Virus record (IMG/VR): IMGVR_UViG_3300048597_000180 | Span: 1-36,954 of that record | Length of the DNA: 36,954 nucleotides | Origin: a virus | Direction: 5' to 3' (one strand) | In this document: piece after piece, positions 23,057-29,579 of the stretch | Numbering within the stretch: the stretch's first letter is position 1 | Layout: every line of letters begins with the position of its first letter | Program-made: the position numbers and the translations under genes | The notes under the pieces: generated by a model | Database searches by the model: none | What the model saw: only the letters and a program-made list of their open reading frames with translations | Told to the model about the DNA's origin: nothing

Positions 23057-23908
23057 CTACTGCTTCTCCTTTCCAAGCTCTGCTTCCTCAAACTTGAAGA
23101 CAGCATCAATGATCTTGCCTGCAGCTGCTGGCGTCAGGGCCAGGTAGCTCGCCAGGGCCTTCCTGGTCCAGTCAGCTGGAGCCCCTGTAGGCATGTTGCG
23201 GTTCAGCTCCTCGATCTTGGTCAGTAGCTTGCCGACGGTGGGGAGCTGCAGCTGGCCGAGGAGCTGGGCCTGCATCGGCGTGATGGCATCGAGGTCAGCC
23301 ACCTTCGTCTCCCGCCAGTTTTGCTGAAGTACAGGGTTAGTTTTCTCGATAGGCTTGGTTTCGGGGTCAGCTTTGCCCTTCTTCGTGGACTTGGTTCGGT
23401 TGCCGGTGAAGCTGGCGACGGCACGGAGTACTCGCATCGCCAGGTTGGGCCCCAGCTCCTTGCCGATCTGCTGCTTGGCCTTCGATTGTTGCTCCGGGGT
23501 GAGCTTCTTGTCGGCCTTCATGTGCTTCTCGAGCTGGCCCAGGGTGGATACCTGGATCTTCTCCCGGATCGACTTCACCATCGAGACCGAGAGACCGAGC
23601 ACGACTGGATCCGCTGCGACGTTCGCCAGCGTGGCTTCATGGGTGTCGTCGGGTAGTGGGAAAGCCCAGGGGATGTCGACCGTGTTCTTCTCGTCAAACA
23701 ATGGATGCTCCTCGTTGAGTCCTTTCAGGTAGGTTCTGACTTCATCACGCTTCAGCTCAAACTTGGACTTGGCGTCCTTGTAGAGCTCCTGGGCCTTGTC
23801 CATCTTGGTTTCGAGCTCGTCGACCTCGGATTCCATTTCGAGTACTTCGTCGAGATGCTCCTTGCACTCGATCGGGCTGAGGTCCTGCTTCACTGCGACC
23901 TTTGGCAT
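23057..23908 (-). CDS. Helical early protein of unknown function
   Basis: 283 aa, Lys/Glu-rich. Residues about 10-70 form a coiled coil (EVLEMESEVDELETKMDKAQ, then ELYKDAKSKFELKRDEV). Two short repeats resembling helix-hairpin elements follow: VSTLGQLEKHMKADKKLTPE near 120 and LPTVGKLLTKIEELNRNMPT near 225, both reading as x-TxGxLxxx. That suggests a duplicated DNA-binding helix-hairpin-helix. The start overlaps the end of the replication initiator gene by 19 nt, and 2 nt separate it from the ParB-like gene. No named family was recognised. Confidence 0.6.
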   Translation of the reverse strand: MPKVAVKQDLSPIECKEHLDEVLEMESEVDELETKMDKAQELYKDAKSKFELKRDEVRTYLKGLNEEHPLFDEKNTVDIPWAFPLPDDTHEATLANVAADPVVLGLSVSMVKSIREKIQVSTLGQLEKHMKADKKLTPEQQSKAKQQIGKELGPNLAMRVLRAVASFTGNRTKSTKKGKADPETKPIEKTNPVLQQNWRETKVADLDAITPMQAQLLGQLQLPTVGKLLTKIEELNRNMPTGAPADWTRKALASYLALTPAAAGKIIDAVFKFEEAELGKEKQ

Positions 23909-24996
23909 GGGGCTGATTCCTCAGTGATCGCCAGCGCACGCTCCTGGGAGAGTTGATGTCGCCTGGCTGGGGTAGTGTCGGGGTGTTCGTTCTGGATTTG
24001 TTGCTTGATAGCCTGCTGCTGGTCGTAGGACAGAGCTTCCCAGGCCAGGGCCGCTGCTCGTCGGCGAGATTCGGAGTCGGTCAGCTCTGGACGATCCCGG
24101 GCCTTCACGGCGTGGCGGCGTTTCTGCTCCATCGCGATTTCCTTGCTCGATCTCCAGCAGCCCTGGCTGTCGAGTTCGTAGCCGTAGTTCGCAGGATTGC
24201 GGAGAAAGCCGATCACAAAGCCGCCAGGGTTTCTGACGATACGATTCCGGCAGGTCGCTTTTAGGTTCTGCAGCGCTGCCTGGAGCTTCTGGCGGGTGTG
24301 GCTGGCTAAGTAGTGCTCGGTTTGCTCGAGGCTGATTCCGATAGCTCTACACTCGGCAATGAGCTCTTCACGGTCGGCATCTGCCTCCGCTTGGCTGGAT
24401 CCTTGGCCAGGCAGGGCATGAGGCTGAGCGTCAGCCTGGGCTTCGAGCCCTTCCCTTTCTTTCTCAAGTATTTTGAACTCGGCATCGGCAAAACCTCCTG
24501 ATGGTGATGGAAGGGAAGAAGGAAGGGAAGAAGAAGGATAACAAGCTGGCATGGTGCTAGGTTGCAAGCTAGCACCATGCAAGGTTGGAAGCTGGCAATT
24601 TGCTAGGTTGGAAGCTGGCATGGTGCCAGCATGGCAAATGGCTACTTCCTCGAAGAGTGGCATGTAATCCCACATTGACTCAATGACCTTCATGTTCAGC
24701 ACATAGCGATAAGTTCTGTCACAACCGAATTGCTCAAGCGAACAGAACCGCTTGGCGATTAGGGCCCGTACTGCACGTCGAACAGTATCAACTGACACCA
24801 GGAACCGCTCAGCCAGCGCTTCCTGGGTGTAGTCGATCCACAGCTTCGGACTCTCTTCCGGCTCATGAGGGAATCGCTTACACTTGCCATCACGTAGCAC
24901 CAGGAAGTACTCCAGAATGAGAGCAGCAGTCTTGTTGCCAGTGGCTCGAAGGAACTGTTGCCTGGAACTGTCTCGCATCGTCACATCCCTGATCAT
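23890..24996 (-). CDS. Replication initiator-like protein with iterons inside its gene
   Basis: 368 aa from the ATG at 24996, overlapping the upstream stop (ATGA). An N-terminal winged helix is visible (KTAALILEYFLVLRDGKCKR, then WIDYTQEALAERFLVSVDTV, then RRAVRALIAKRFCSLEQFG), as in phage O-like and plasmid Rep proteins. A low-complexity Ser/Pro linker at about residues 125-165 is encoded by three 23-bp iterons. The C-terminal part is helical with a basic section (RNRIVRNPGGFVIGFLRNPA). It probably binds the iterons and recruits host helicase, since the window has no phage helicase or polymerase. The lambda O arrangement is the nearest model. Confidence 0.65.
   Translation of the reverse strand: MIRDVTMRDSSRQQFLRATGNKTAALILEYFLVLRDGKCKRFPHEPEESPKLWIDYTQEALAERFLVSVDTVRRAVRALIAKRFCSLEQFGCDRTYRYVLNMKVIESMWDYMPLFEEVAICHAGTMPASNLANCQLPTLHGASLQPSTMPACYPSSSLPSSLPSPSGGFADAEFKILEKEREGLEAQADAQPHALPGQGSSQAEADADREELIAECRAIGISLEQTEHYLASHTRQKLQAALQNLKATCRNRIVRNPGGFVIGFLRNPANYGYELDSQGCWRSSKEIAMEQKRRHAVKARDRPELTDSESRRRAAALAWEALSYDQQQAIKQQIQNEHPDTTPARRHQLSQERALAITEESAPCQRSQ
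24509..24538. other. 30-nt all-purine tract beside the iterons
   Basis: On the plus strand positions 24509-24538 contain only A and G, ending 14 bases before the first full iteron. Asymmetric purine tracts of this kind can unwind easily or form triplex DNA. Lambda-type origins have a helix-unstable region next to the iterons. The same bases encode the Ser/Pro linker SSSLPSSLPSP of the initiator. Confidence 0.5.
24552..24620. repeat. Three 23-bp iterons (putative replication origin)
   Basis: Tandem copies at 24552-24574, 24575-24597 and 24598-24620 share the 20-bp core TGCTAGGTTGGAAGCTGGCA, with one to three differences per copy. Partial copies flank them (AAGCTGGCA at 24543-24551, and TGGTGCCAGCATGGCA at 24621-24636). 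Each core is an imperfect palindrome, TGC-WAG ... CTRGCA. The period of 23 is not a multiple of three, so the repeats are kept for the DNA, not the protein. They lie inside the initiator gene, as in lambda ori. Confidence 0.75.
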
Positions 24997-25181
24997 CTGC
25001 GGTTGGGAAGCTCGTACTCGCTGACTTCGATCGGGCTGGCATGAATGCCGAGCCCGTTCTGGATGATGAATTGGTTGGCCAGTATCTCGTTCCTGAACTG
25101 AGGAACCCGGCCGCTGGGATCCCGGTAGAGCCTGCATCGCTCAGGGCCCCCGAAGATCCCGATGAATATCCACTTAATCAT
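24993..25181 (-). CDS. Small early protein between Sak4-like gene and initiator
   Basis: 62 aa, coupled to both neighbours by ATGA overlaps. The N-terminus is hydrophobic (MIKWIFIGIFGG), followed by a basic/aromatic stretch (PERCRLYRDPSGRVPQFRNE) and a polar C-terminus (PIEVSEYELPNRR). It could be a small beta protein; the N-terminal segment is too short for a sure TM helix. No family was recognised. Operon position suggests a link with replication. Confidence 0.55.
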   Translation of the reverse strand: MIKWIFIGIFGGPERCRLYRDPSGRVPQFRNEILANQFIIQNGLGIHASPIEVSEYELPNRR

Positions 25182-26371
25182 GCCTGCTCCAGGAGTAGCG
25201 TCATGGAGTCCACCAGGGTGCCTGGAAGTCCATGCTTGGTTCCGAGCTTCTTCTTGACCTGCTCAGCTCCTTTGACTGGCTCGACCTTTAGGCACTGCTT
25301 CACCCAGGCCTGGAAGATCCCGGGGAAGTGTTCGACCTGGTCAGGCTCAGGAGCGGAGGCGAAGTCAGTCAGGATGTCTCCGAACGTGGAGACTGTGGGC
25401 CCGAGCTTGTCGGTAGCAGTGATGCGGTTGTGCCAGGTCTGTACCCATTCCGGTCCGGCGACGGTTACAGCTTCGGGCTGCTTCGTCTCTTCACGAGCTG
25501 GAGCCGTCTCAGTGGTGGGCTGCTTCGTCTCTTCACGAGCTGGAGCCGTCTCAGTGGTGGGCTGCTTCGTTTCAGTCACTGGCGGTTTCGGTTCAGGCTT
25601 TGGACGCTTCGCCATAATCGCCTTGTAGAAGTTCTGGTAGGCATCCCGGCCTGACTTCCCGCAGCTGATGGCCGTGTTGAGACCAAAACGATTCTTGGCG
25701 AAGTGCCCGGCATCGGCCTGAGTGTAGAGCAGGCGATGCGACTTGTCCTTCACGGCCTGCTGTTGCTTGTCGGTAACCGAACAGACCTCCAGGTTCATGA
25801 AGAAGACGTTGTCAAAGAAGGCGTTGGTTGGCACCCAGAGATGCTTCTGGTTGATCATGGGTGTGTGGGCCTGATAGTCCTCTCCATCGGGATTCCGCAT
25901 CATGGTCACTTCCGAGTGAGCCAGGGCAACCACTCGCATTCCCCTGGCTCTAACGCGGTTGAACATGTGAAGCATGTGGTTCCATGGCTCGGCACACCGC
26001 TCCCATCCCTTGGCGAAGGCATCAAACTTGTCTTCACGGTTCCAGAACTGATCATGCTTGACTTTGCGTTTCACCAGCAACTGGCAGCTGTTCAGTGTGT
26101 CGACAACCAGCGTCTCATGATCGTGCTGGGCATCTGCAAACCATTCCAGATCTTCGAGCAGCTCATCAAAGCTGGACACTGCTTCTTCTTTGTGGGCTGT
26201 ATCAGCTGGAACCCTTCCCTCCCTGATCAGCGTCTTCAAACCGATTTCCAGATCGATCATCAGGAAGACGGGCTTCGGGAAGTGGGCTGCGAACTCGGTC
26301 TTACCTACACCTGGAGGCGAGTAGACCAGGGTGGCTTGGGGATACGACTGGACACGGGTGGCGATCTTCAT
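25178..26371 (-). CDS. Sak4-like ATPase (AAA_24/RecA-like recombination protein)
   Basis: 397 aa. Walker A is SPPGVGKTEFA (about residues 18-28). MIDLEIGLKTL follows, and Walker B is ETLVVDTLNS near residue 90. Sensor-type ARGMRVVALAHSEV comes next. This fits the P-loop proteins known as Sak4 single-strand annealing/recombination factors, or AAA_24. After residue 260 comes a Pro/Thr/Glu-rich linker built from a duplicated 14-residue unit, then a C-terminal helical domain of about 90 residues. A role in recombination-dependent replication near RusA and the initiator is likely. Confidence 0.8.
   Translation of the reverse strand: MKIATRVQSYPQATLVYSPPGVGKTEFAAHFPKPVFLMIDLEIGLKTLIREGRVPADTAHKEEAVSSFDELLEDLEWFADAQHDHETLVVDTLNSCQLLVKRKVKHDQFWNREDKFDAFAKGWERCAEPWNHMLHMFNRVRARGMRVVALAHSEVTMMRNPDGEDYQAHTPMINQKHLWVPTNAFFDNVFFMNLEVCSVTDKQQQAVKDKSHRLLYTQADAGHFAKNRFGLNTAISCGKSGRDAYQNFYKAIMAKRPKPEPKPPVTETKQPTTETAPAREETKQPTTETAPAREETKQPEAVTVAGPEWVQTWHNRITATDKLGPTVSTFGDILTDFASAPEPDQVEHFPGIFQAWVKQCLKVEPVKGAEQVKKKLGTKHGLPGTLVDSMTLLLEQA
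25475..25558 (-). repeat. Two perfect 42-bp tandem repeats inside the ATPase gene
   Basis: The copies at 25475-25516 and 25517-25558 are identical, and 12 bases of a third follow at 25559. Each unit encodes 14 residues (EETKQPTTETAPAR in phase), extending the flexible linker between the ATPase and C-terminal domains. Identity over 42 bp points to a recent duplication, and copy number may vary between isolates. Confidence 0.85.
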
Positions 26372-26384
26372 GGGGCTTTTCCTT

Positions 26385-26546
26385 TCAGAGAGGTTTCTGA
26401 CGTTGGGGAATAGGGACAGACCAGAAGGCCTTGCACTTCGTGCAGGTCCAGGTCTGCCAGTCGCCTGTGTAAGTTCGCAGGCGACCAGTGATAATCGGGA
26501 GCTGATGGCCGAACAGCCAACAGCGGAGCTTGTGGTACCAGAGCAT
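26385..26546 (-). CDS. 53-aa zinc-finger-like microprotein (DUF1660-like)
   Basis: From an ATG at 26546 that overlaps the previous stop (TGATG), 53 codons read MLWYHKLRCWLFGHQLPIIT, then GRLRTYTGDWQTWTCTKCKA, then FWSVPIPQRQKPL. The pattern LRCWLFGH ... WxCTKC resembles short prophage proteins of the DUF1660 type, with Cys/His ligands. It lies 14 bases before the Sak4-like start. Function is unknown. Coupling and composition support translation. Confidence 0.65.
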   Translation of the reverse strand: MLWYHKLRCWLFGHQLPIITGRLRTYTGDWQTWTCTKCKAFWSVPIPQRQKPL

Positions 26547-26839
26547 CAGTTCCTCTCCGCCTGGGCCTTGATGAGCTTCTTCTCCGTTGAGCAGTTACCC
26601 ATCAGGCAGACTGCAGCTTCAGGATGATGCTGCCTGGCACACTGAAAGCAGAAGATCACCCGCTTGGTTCCTGTGATCCACGACTTCTGAGCACAAGGAG
26701 GCACCAGCAGAGGCCTCACGCAATGAGGGCAGACGCTAACGATGCTGTCGGGAACGGCACGAGCTGCAGCCTGGCTGAAGATCGTGGTAGCCAGGTCAGC
26801 AACGAATATCTGCTGGATCTGGAAGACGACACCGTTCAT
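26546..26839 (-). CDS. Cys-rich early protein (putative zinc-binding)
   Basis: 97 aa, coupled on both sides (ATGA, TGATG). A helical N-terminus (FVADLATTIFSQAAARAVPD) precedes a zinc-binding-like set: VCPHCVRPLLVPPCAQKS, then IFCFQCARQHH and AVCLMGNC. Eight Cys and several His in 55 residues indicate one or two metal sites. It fits the series of small ribbon proteins in this early operon. Target unknown; nucleic-acid or protein binding is inferred. Confidence 0.62.
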   Translation of the reverse strand: MNGVVFQIQQIFVADLATTIFSQAAARAVPDSIVSVCPHCVRPLLVPPCAQKSWITGTKRVIFCFQCARQHHPEAAVCLMGNCSTEKKLIKAQAERN

Positions 26840-27030
26840 TTCTTCACCTTCACCCTTTCCACGTGGTCCCGTTTGACGATCACCCGCTTGTCACCGAGGT
26901 TGACCTCGATGTTGTCACTTCGGTCAGCCACCCAGGTCACCCGGCCCAGTGTGTAAAGCGAGATGCCGTGTTCCCGTGCTGCTTTCTTGCACGAGATCCT
27001 GACCAGGTGATTGAGTTTGACCTTCTGCAT
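26836..27030 (-). CDS. Small basic early protein
   Basis: 64 aa with charge strongly positive: VKLNHLVRISCKKAAREHGI, then DNIEVNLGDKRVIVKRDHVE, then RVKVKK. A short beta-rich domain is likely (alternating Val/Lys). The stop overlaps the next gene as ATGA. It starts 15 nt downstream of the tRNA, so tRNA and gene may be on one primary transcript. No family was recognised. Confidence 0.55.
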   Translation of the reverse strand: MQKVKLNHLVRISCKKAAREHGISLYTLGRVTWVADRSDNIEVNLGDKRVIVKRDHVERVKVKK

Positions 27031-27044
27031 GAGCTATCCCTGAA

Positions 27045-27117
27045 TTCCGGAGGCACGATTCGAACATGCGACCTGTGGGTTATGGGCCCACCGAGCTGAC
27101 CACTGCTCTACTCCGGA
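27045..27117 (-). tRNA. tRNA with CAU anticodon, initiator (fMet)-like
   Basis: 73 nt fold into a full cloverleaf: acceptor TCCGGAG/CTCCGGA (7 bp), D-stem GAGC/GCTC, anticodon stem GTGGG/CCCAC with loop CCCATAA (anticodon CAT), variable AGGTC, T-stem GCATG/CGTGC with loop TTCGAAT, discriminator A. CCA is not encoded. Two initiator hallmarks are present: three G:C pairs next to the anticodon loop, and an A11:T24 pair. Position 33 is C where U is usual, and 1:72 is T:A in place of the bacterial C:A mismatch. It lies inside the early operon. An elongator Met or lysidine-type Ile tRNA is less likely because of the A11:T24 pair. Confidence 0.88.
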
Positions 27118-27127
27118 GGTTGGTTGA

Positions 27128-27589
27128 TTAGGCTGGAACCGGAGTTTGTTCAGGAACTGGGACTGGCTCAGGCTGAGGAGCTGGAGCAGGTTCGATCACC
27201 TCCTTGGCTGCAGCTGCTTCTTCCAGCTTTAACTTGATGGCCTCGAAGATCTCAGCCACCTTGGCACGAGCATCGTTCTTGAGCTCCATCTTCGTGCCTT
27301 CTTCGACCTGGGCATCGAGAACGAGCTTCTGAGCATCCTGGCGAACTGTCTCACGCTTGAGCTTGGCAGCCTGGAGAGCCTGATCATAAGCGGCGGAGGC
27401 GAAGGCCTCGTCTGCCAGCAGCTGCTGCTCTGCAGCCAGGTTGTCCAGGTTGGCTCGTTCGTTCGCTGCCTGCAGCGCTTCAATGCTCTTGATGTGAGCG
27501 TCTTCGGCTGCATCAGCTGTCTCGTCGAAGTCGCCATAGACCTCGACCAGCTTAATGGCATCATCGATCAACTTCTTGCGTTCGTTCAC
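27128..27589 (-). CDS. Acidic coiled-coil early protein with Pro/Glu tail
   Basis: 153 aa from a GTG at 27589 (AGGAG about 9 nt upstream); an in-frame start 60 bases further upstream is less likely. The body is helical, Ala/Glu/Lys/Gln-rich (AAEDAHIKSIEALQAANERA, then AKLKRETVRQDAQKLVLDAQ), suggesting a long coiled coil of about 100 residues. The last 25 residues are Pro-Glu-Val repeats (APAPQPEPVPVPEQTPVPA). No enzymatic motif was seen. It is the first gene after the tRNA on the upstream side. Function is not recognised. Confidence 0.6.
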   Translation of the reverse strand: MNERKKLIDDAIKLVEVYGDFDETADAAEDAHIKSIEALQAANERANLDNLAAEQQLLADEAFASAAYDQALQAAKLKRETVRQDAQKLVLDAQVEEGTKMELKNDARAKVAEIFEAIKLKLEEAAAAKEVIEPAPAPQPEPVPVPEQTPVPA

Positions 27590-27698
27590 GGTTGCAGACT
27601 CCTGTGAGGGGTTCTGTTCGAGAGCAGAAATCCAGCCCGTTTTTCGCACAGACTGAATCGGCCTATTTCCAGGCCCTTATTGGTTGATCTGTTCGAGG

Positions 27699-27947
27699 CT
27701 AAGCAGCCTTCGCCTGTTCTTGCACAGGAATCGAATCGAAGTAGTAATGCTTCCCGAGCTCATAGCTGGCGACGACGGCGGGGTTGTTCACCAGAATGGT
27801 GAAGTTGGCATTGGGCGAAGCATCGTAGAATCGACGATCTTCAGGGATTGAGTCGTCGTACACCGCTGAGAAGGTGAACTTTCGAGCGATCTTGCTCCAG
27901 TCCACTTGTGCAATTTCGACCAGCTTAAGTTTGCATCTGACTGTCAT
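27699..27947 (-). CDS. Small conserved phage early protein
   Basis: 82 aa from the ATG at 27947, with AAGGAG 5 nt upstream; the longer frame is not needed. The pattern MTVRCKLKLVEIAQ, then FTFSAVYDDSIPEDRRFYDA, then SPNANFTILVNNPAVVASYE, then LGKHYYFDS is that of a widespread phage family in which a small beta protein ends with a GKxYYxD strand. Its function is not established as far as I know. Binding to single-stranded DNA has an OB-like look but is not proved. Confidence 0.7.
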   Translation of the reverse strand: MTVRCKLKLVEIAQVDWSKIARKFTFSAVYDDSIPEDRRFYDASPNANFTILVNNPAVVASYELGKHYYFDSIPVQEQAKAA

Positions 27948-27981
27948 GATGACTCCTTGAGAAAAAGAAGGTCCCATTGCC

Positions 27982-28206
27982 TCAGGCCTTGCTGCTGTCA
28001 CCCAGCTCAGCCTGAGTCCAGCGTTGCCGCTGGATCGTTTGCACACCCTGGAACCACGGGCGTCGCTTCTGTTGCCGGCACGAGCCACACCGCCAGATCG
28101 GGCTATCCTTGTCACACCTCTCCCGAACAGGAATCGCCCAGGCACTGGGGCCAGGCTCGTTATTTTCCAGCAGGGTGCGTTCTCGCCACCTGTAGACCGT
28201 GGCCGA
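27982..28206 (-). other. Open frame for a Cys-containing peptide lacking a normal start
   Basis: After the TGA at 28209-28207, a frame stays open to TGA at 27984-27982 and reads like a protein: RWRERTLLENNEPGPSAWAI, then PVRERCDKDSPIWRCGSCRQ, then QKRRPWFQGVQTIQRQRWTQ. The CxxxxxxxxCxxC pattern suggests a ribbon. There is no ATG, GTG or TTG start before the Cys cluster, only CTG or ATT, and it overlaps the end of the 68-aa gene in a +1 phase. It may be a remnant, use a rare start, or result from a sequencing slip. Confidence 0.3.
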
Positions 28207-28366
28207 TCAGCATGAGCATCTTGTCGCTCGGCATCTCGGACAGCACGCGGAACAGGAGCGATGACACCCTGGAGGTTTCAGTGACATCGATCTTTTGGTT
28301 TGGTGTGTCAGCGCGTCTGGCGACCTCGCTGTAGAGTTCGGTGAGTGTTGCTGGCTGCAAGGTCAT
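28160..28366 (-). CDS. Small helical early protein
   Basis: 68 aa from an ATG at 28366 that overlaps the preceding wHTH stop (ATGA). A longer open frame upstream is a shadow of the wHTH gene. The product is MTLQPATLTELYSEVARRAD, then TPNQKIDVTETSRVSSLLFR, then VLSEMPSDKMLMLIGHGLQV, then ARTHPAGK. It is mostly helical, with no TM segment. No family was recognised. Coupling to the wHTH gene suggests they are made together. Confidence 0.55.
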   Translation of the reverse strand: MTLQPATLTELYSEVARRADTPNQKIDVTETSRVSSLLFRVLSEMPSDKMLMLIGHGLQVARTHPAGK

Positions 28367-28722
28367 CCTCCTGGGGCTGCTGCCCGATTCCGGTAGTACC
28401 GATGCACTAGCACCGTGGAATTCAGGCGGCGGGTTGGTGTCTTGAAGATGAAGCCCCACTGGTGGAGCTCCGTGATTCGTCCCGAGATCTCGTGAAGCGA
28501 CTTGTTCAATCGCATCGCGACCTCTTTGGCCGAGAGCCCATGCATCCCGGCCTGGCGGTAATGCTTGAGGATCGACCAGAGCTGAGCCCGCTTGGCGGGG
28601 TACATGCGTTGATGAGCTGACGCGGACGCTGCGGATCCACCATGTCGCCTGGCCGTGGTGTCCTGCTTCGAAGCCTGGTCGAAGAGTGGCAGACGCTTGT
28701 TGTCGGTCATGATGCTGTACAT
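28363..28722 (-). CDS. Winged-helix DNA-binding early protein
   Basis: 119 aa. The N-terminal 40 residues are polar and Ala/Ser-rich. A winged helix follows: KRAQLWSILKHYRQAGMHGL, then SAKEVAMRLNKSLHEISGRI, then TELHQWGFIFKTPTRRLNST, the last being the wing and C-terminal strand. The fold resembles phage regulators of the MarR/Rep-like winged class. An inner ATG twelve bases downstream is an alternative start. It may regulate the early operon or act in replication. It lies 14 nt after the 101-aa gene. Confidence 0.65.
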   Translation of the reverse strand: MYSIMTDNKRLPLFDQASKQDTTARRHGGSAASASAHQRMYPAKRAQLWSILKHYRQAGMHGLSAKEVAMRLNKSLHEISGRITELHQWGFIFKTPTRRLNSTVLVHRYYRNRAAAPGG

Positions 28723-28736
28723 GGTGTCGTCTCACG

Positions 28737-29042
28737 CTAGCCGTTATCGAAGTCTTCATCCCTATCGAGCTCCACCCATTCCGTGGGATCTGGATCGTTC
28801 GCCCTGGCTACTTCGTCATGAAGGTTCGCCAGCTGGTTGATGCTGTTCTGGATGTCCTCCTGGAGCCGTCGTCGCTCCTGAGGCAGAACGTAGATCGTGT
28901 TCCTCCTAACCAGGCGAGTCGCTCCACCGATCCGGATGGAGACAAACCCGATCTGCTGGCCGGTGACCGTGCAACCATGCAGGCCATAACCCTCCAGCAG
29001 CTTCGCTGGTGTCCCCGGTGGTAGATAGGTTTCCAGTGTCAT
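28737..29042 (-). CDS. Small early protein of unknown function
   Basis: 101 aa, ATG at 29042 with GAGG six bases upstream (a second ATG two codons earlier is possible). The first 55 residues are beta-rich and basic (LEGYGLHGCTVTGQQIGFVS, then IRIGGATRLVRRNTIYVLPQ). The rest is helical and acidic (EDIQNSINQLANLHDEVARA, then EWVELDRDEDFDNG). No family was recognised. An SH3-like small beta barrel followed by an acidic helix is a guess from the residue pattern. It overlaps the end of the next upstream frame by 137 nt. Confidence 0.55.
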   Translation of the reverse strand: MTLETYLPPGTPAKLLEGYGLHGCTVTGQQIGFVSIRIGGATRLVRRNTIYVLPQERRRLQEDIQNSINQLANLHDEVARANDPDPTEWVELDRDEDFDNG

Positions 29043-29139
29043 GGTCATCCTCGTTGGAGAGTCGCTTGAGCCATTTCCTCGCTTCCAGCAGCGTCAGTAC
29101 TGCCTTCAGTCCGAACAGAATCCATTCTGGTGCGGTCAT
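28906..29139 (-). CDS. Short early peptide with amphipathic N-terminus (overlapping gene)
   Basis: An ATG at 29139 is preceded by an excellent AAGGAGG (6 nt), so translation is likely. The N-terminus MTAPEWILFGLKAVLTLLEA then RKWLKRLSNEDDHD is amphipathic or weakly membrane-seeking. The remaining 45 residues lie on top of the neighbouring 101-aa gene in another frame and look like a shadow (Gly/Thr/Trp-rich). So either the real product is about 30-77 aa and overlaps its neighbour, or a frameshift once joined the two. The ribosome-binding site is the best evidence. Confidence 0.45.
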   Translation of the reverse strand: MTAPEWILFGLKAVLTLLEARKWLKRLSNEDDHDTGNLSTTGDTSEAAGGLWPAWLHGHRPADRVCLHPDRWSDSPG

Positions 29140-29166
29140 CTGGTGCCTCCTTGCGGGTTGTTGCAG

Positions 29167-29237
29167 TGGGGTGGTATGGGCTCGAACCATACTGAGCTGC
29201 CATGATGCGGCCTAGGAACCCGCTGTCACTTCACCCC
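29167..29237 (-). other. tRNA-like element, probably degenerate
   Basis: A 71-nt span has a six-of-seven paired acceptor (GGGGTGA/CCACCCC), a discriminator A and a perfect T-arm (TATGG, loop TTCGAGC, CCATA). The 39 bases between do not fold into normal D- and anticodon arms. Only GCC/GGC can pair around a seven-base loop, with C at position 33. It is more likely a decayed tRNA or tRNA mimic than a working tRNA. The stretch 29238-29405 holds no gene that I can support. Confidence 0.35.
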
Positions 29238-29405
29238 GTTGCCCTGCTGTCTCTCCAGCTGAGCACTACTGTCACGTCTACCTGGTCCCGCTTGACGTTA
29301 GCTGACACCCGCCAGGCTGTCGGTCACGGCAAGCGGTGCTGATAGCCGTGATCTTGAAAATCCAAGCAAGGAATCCCCTCGCAGGCAGCACTTCCATTGT
29401 TTCCA

Positions 29406-29501
29406 CTAGAACACGTCATCATCAGCAATCGCATTGACCAGCCAACAGGCACCAGCAATCACCACAGCAGCGATCACCATCAAGGCGATAAGAACGATCA
29501 T
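29406..29501 (-). CDS. 31-aa single-TM micropeptide
   Basis: An ATG at 29501 has AGGAGG at a good distance (GTCTGAC between). The peptide is MIVLIALMVIAAVVIAGACW then LVNAIADDDVF, almost all one TM helix with a short acidic tail (Asp-Asp-Asp). It lies in the early operon, close to a second micropeptide of similar make-up. Short TM peptides like this occur as phage inhibitors of membrane enzymes, toxins, or superinfection exclusion factors. Nothing here shows which, if any, applies. Confidence 0.6.
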   Translation of the reverse strand: MIVLIALMVIAAVVIAGACWLVNAIADDDVF

Positions 29502-29579
29502 GTCAGACCTCCTGTGTCAACATTCTGCCAACTGTCCAGGAAACACGGGTCGATCCCTGGTCGAAACGGCGAGAGGACT

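Noticed and set aside
24540-24640. Repeats at 24.55 kb as a CRISPR array
   Set aside because: The copies are directly adjacent with a 23-bp period and no unique spacers, and they sit within a coding gene. Iterons explain them.
28367-28759. N-terminal extension of the 68-aa early gene to 28759
   Set aside because: The extension is Arg/His/Ser-rich shadow of the winged-helix gene in another frame. The ATGA-coupled ATG at 28366 is a better start.
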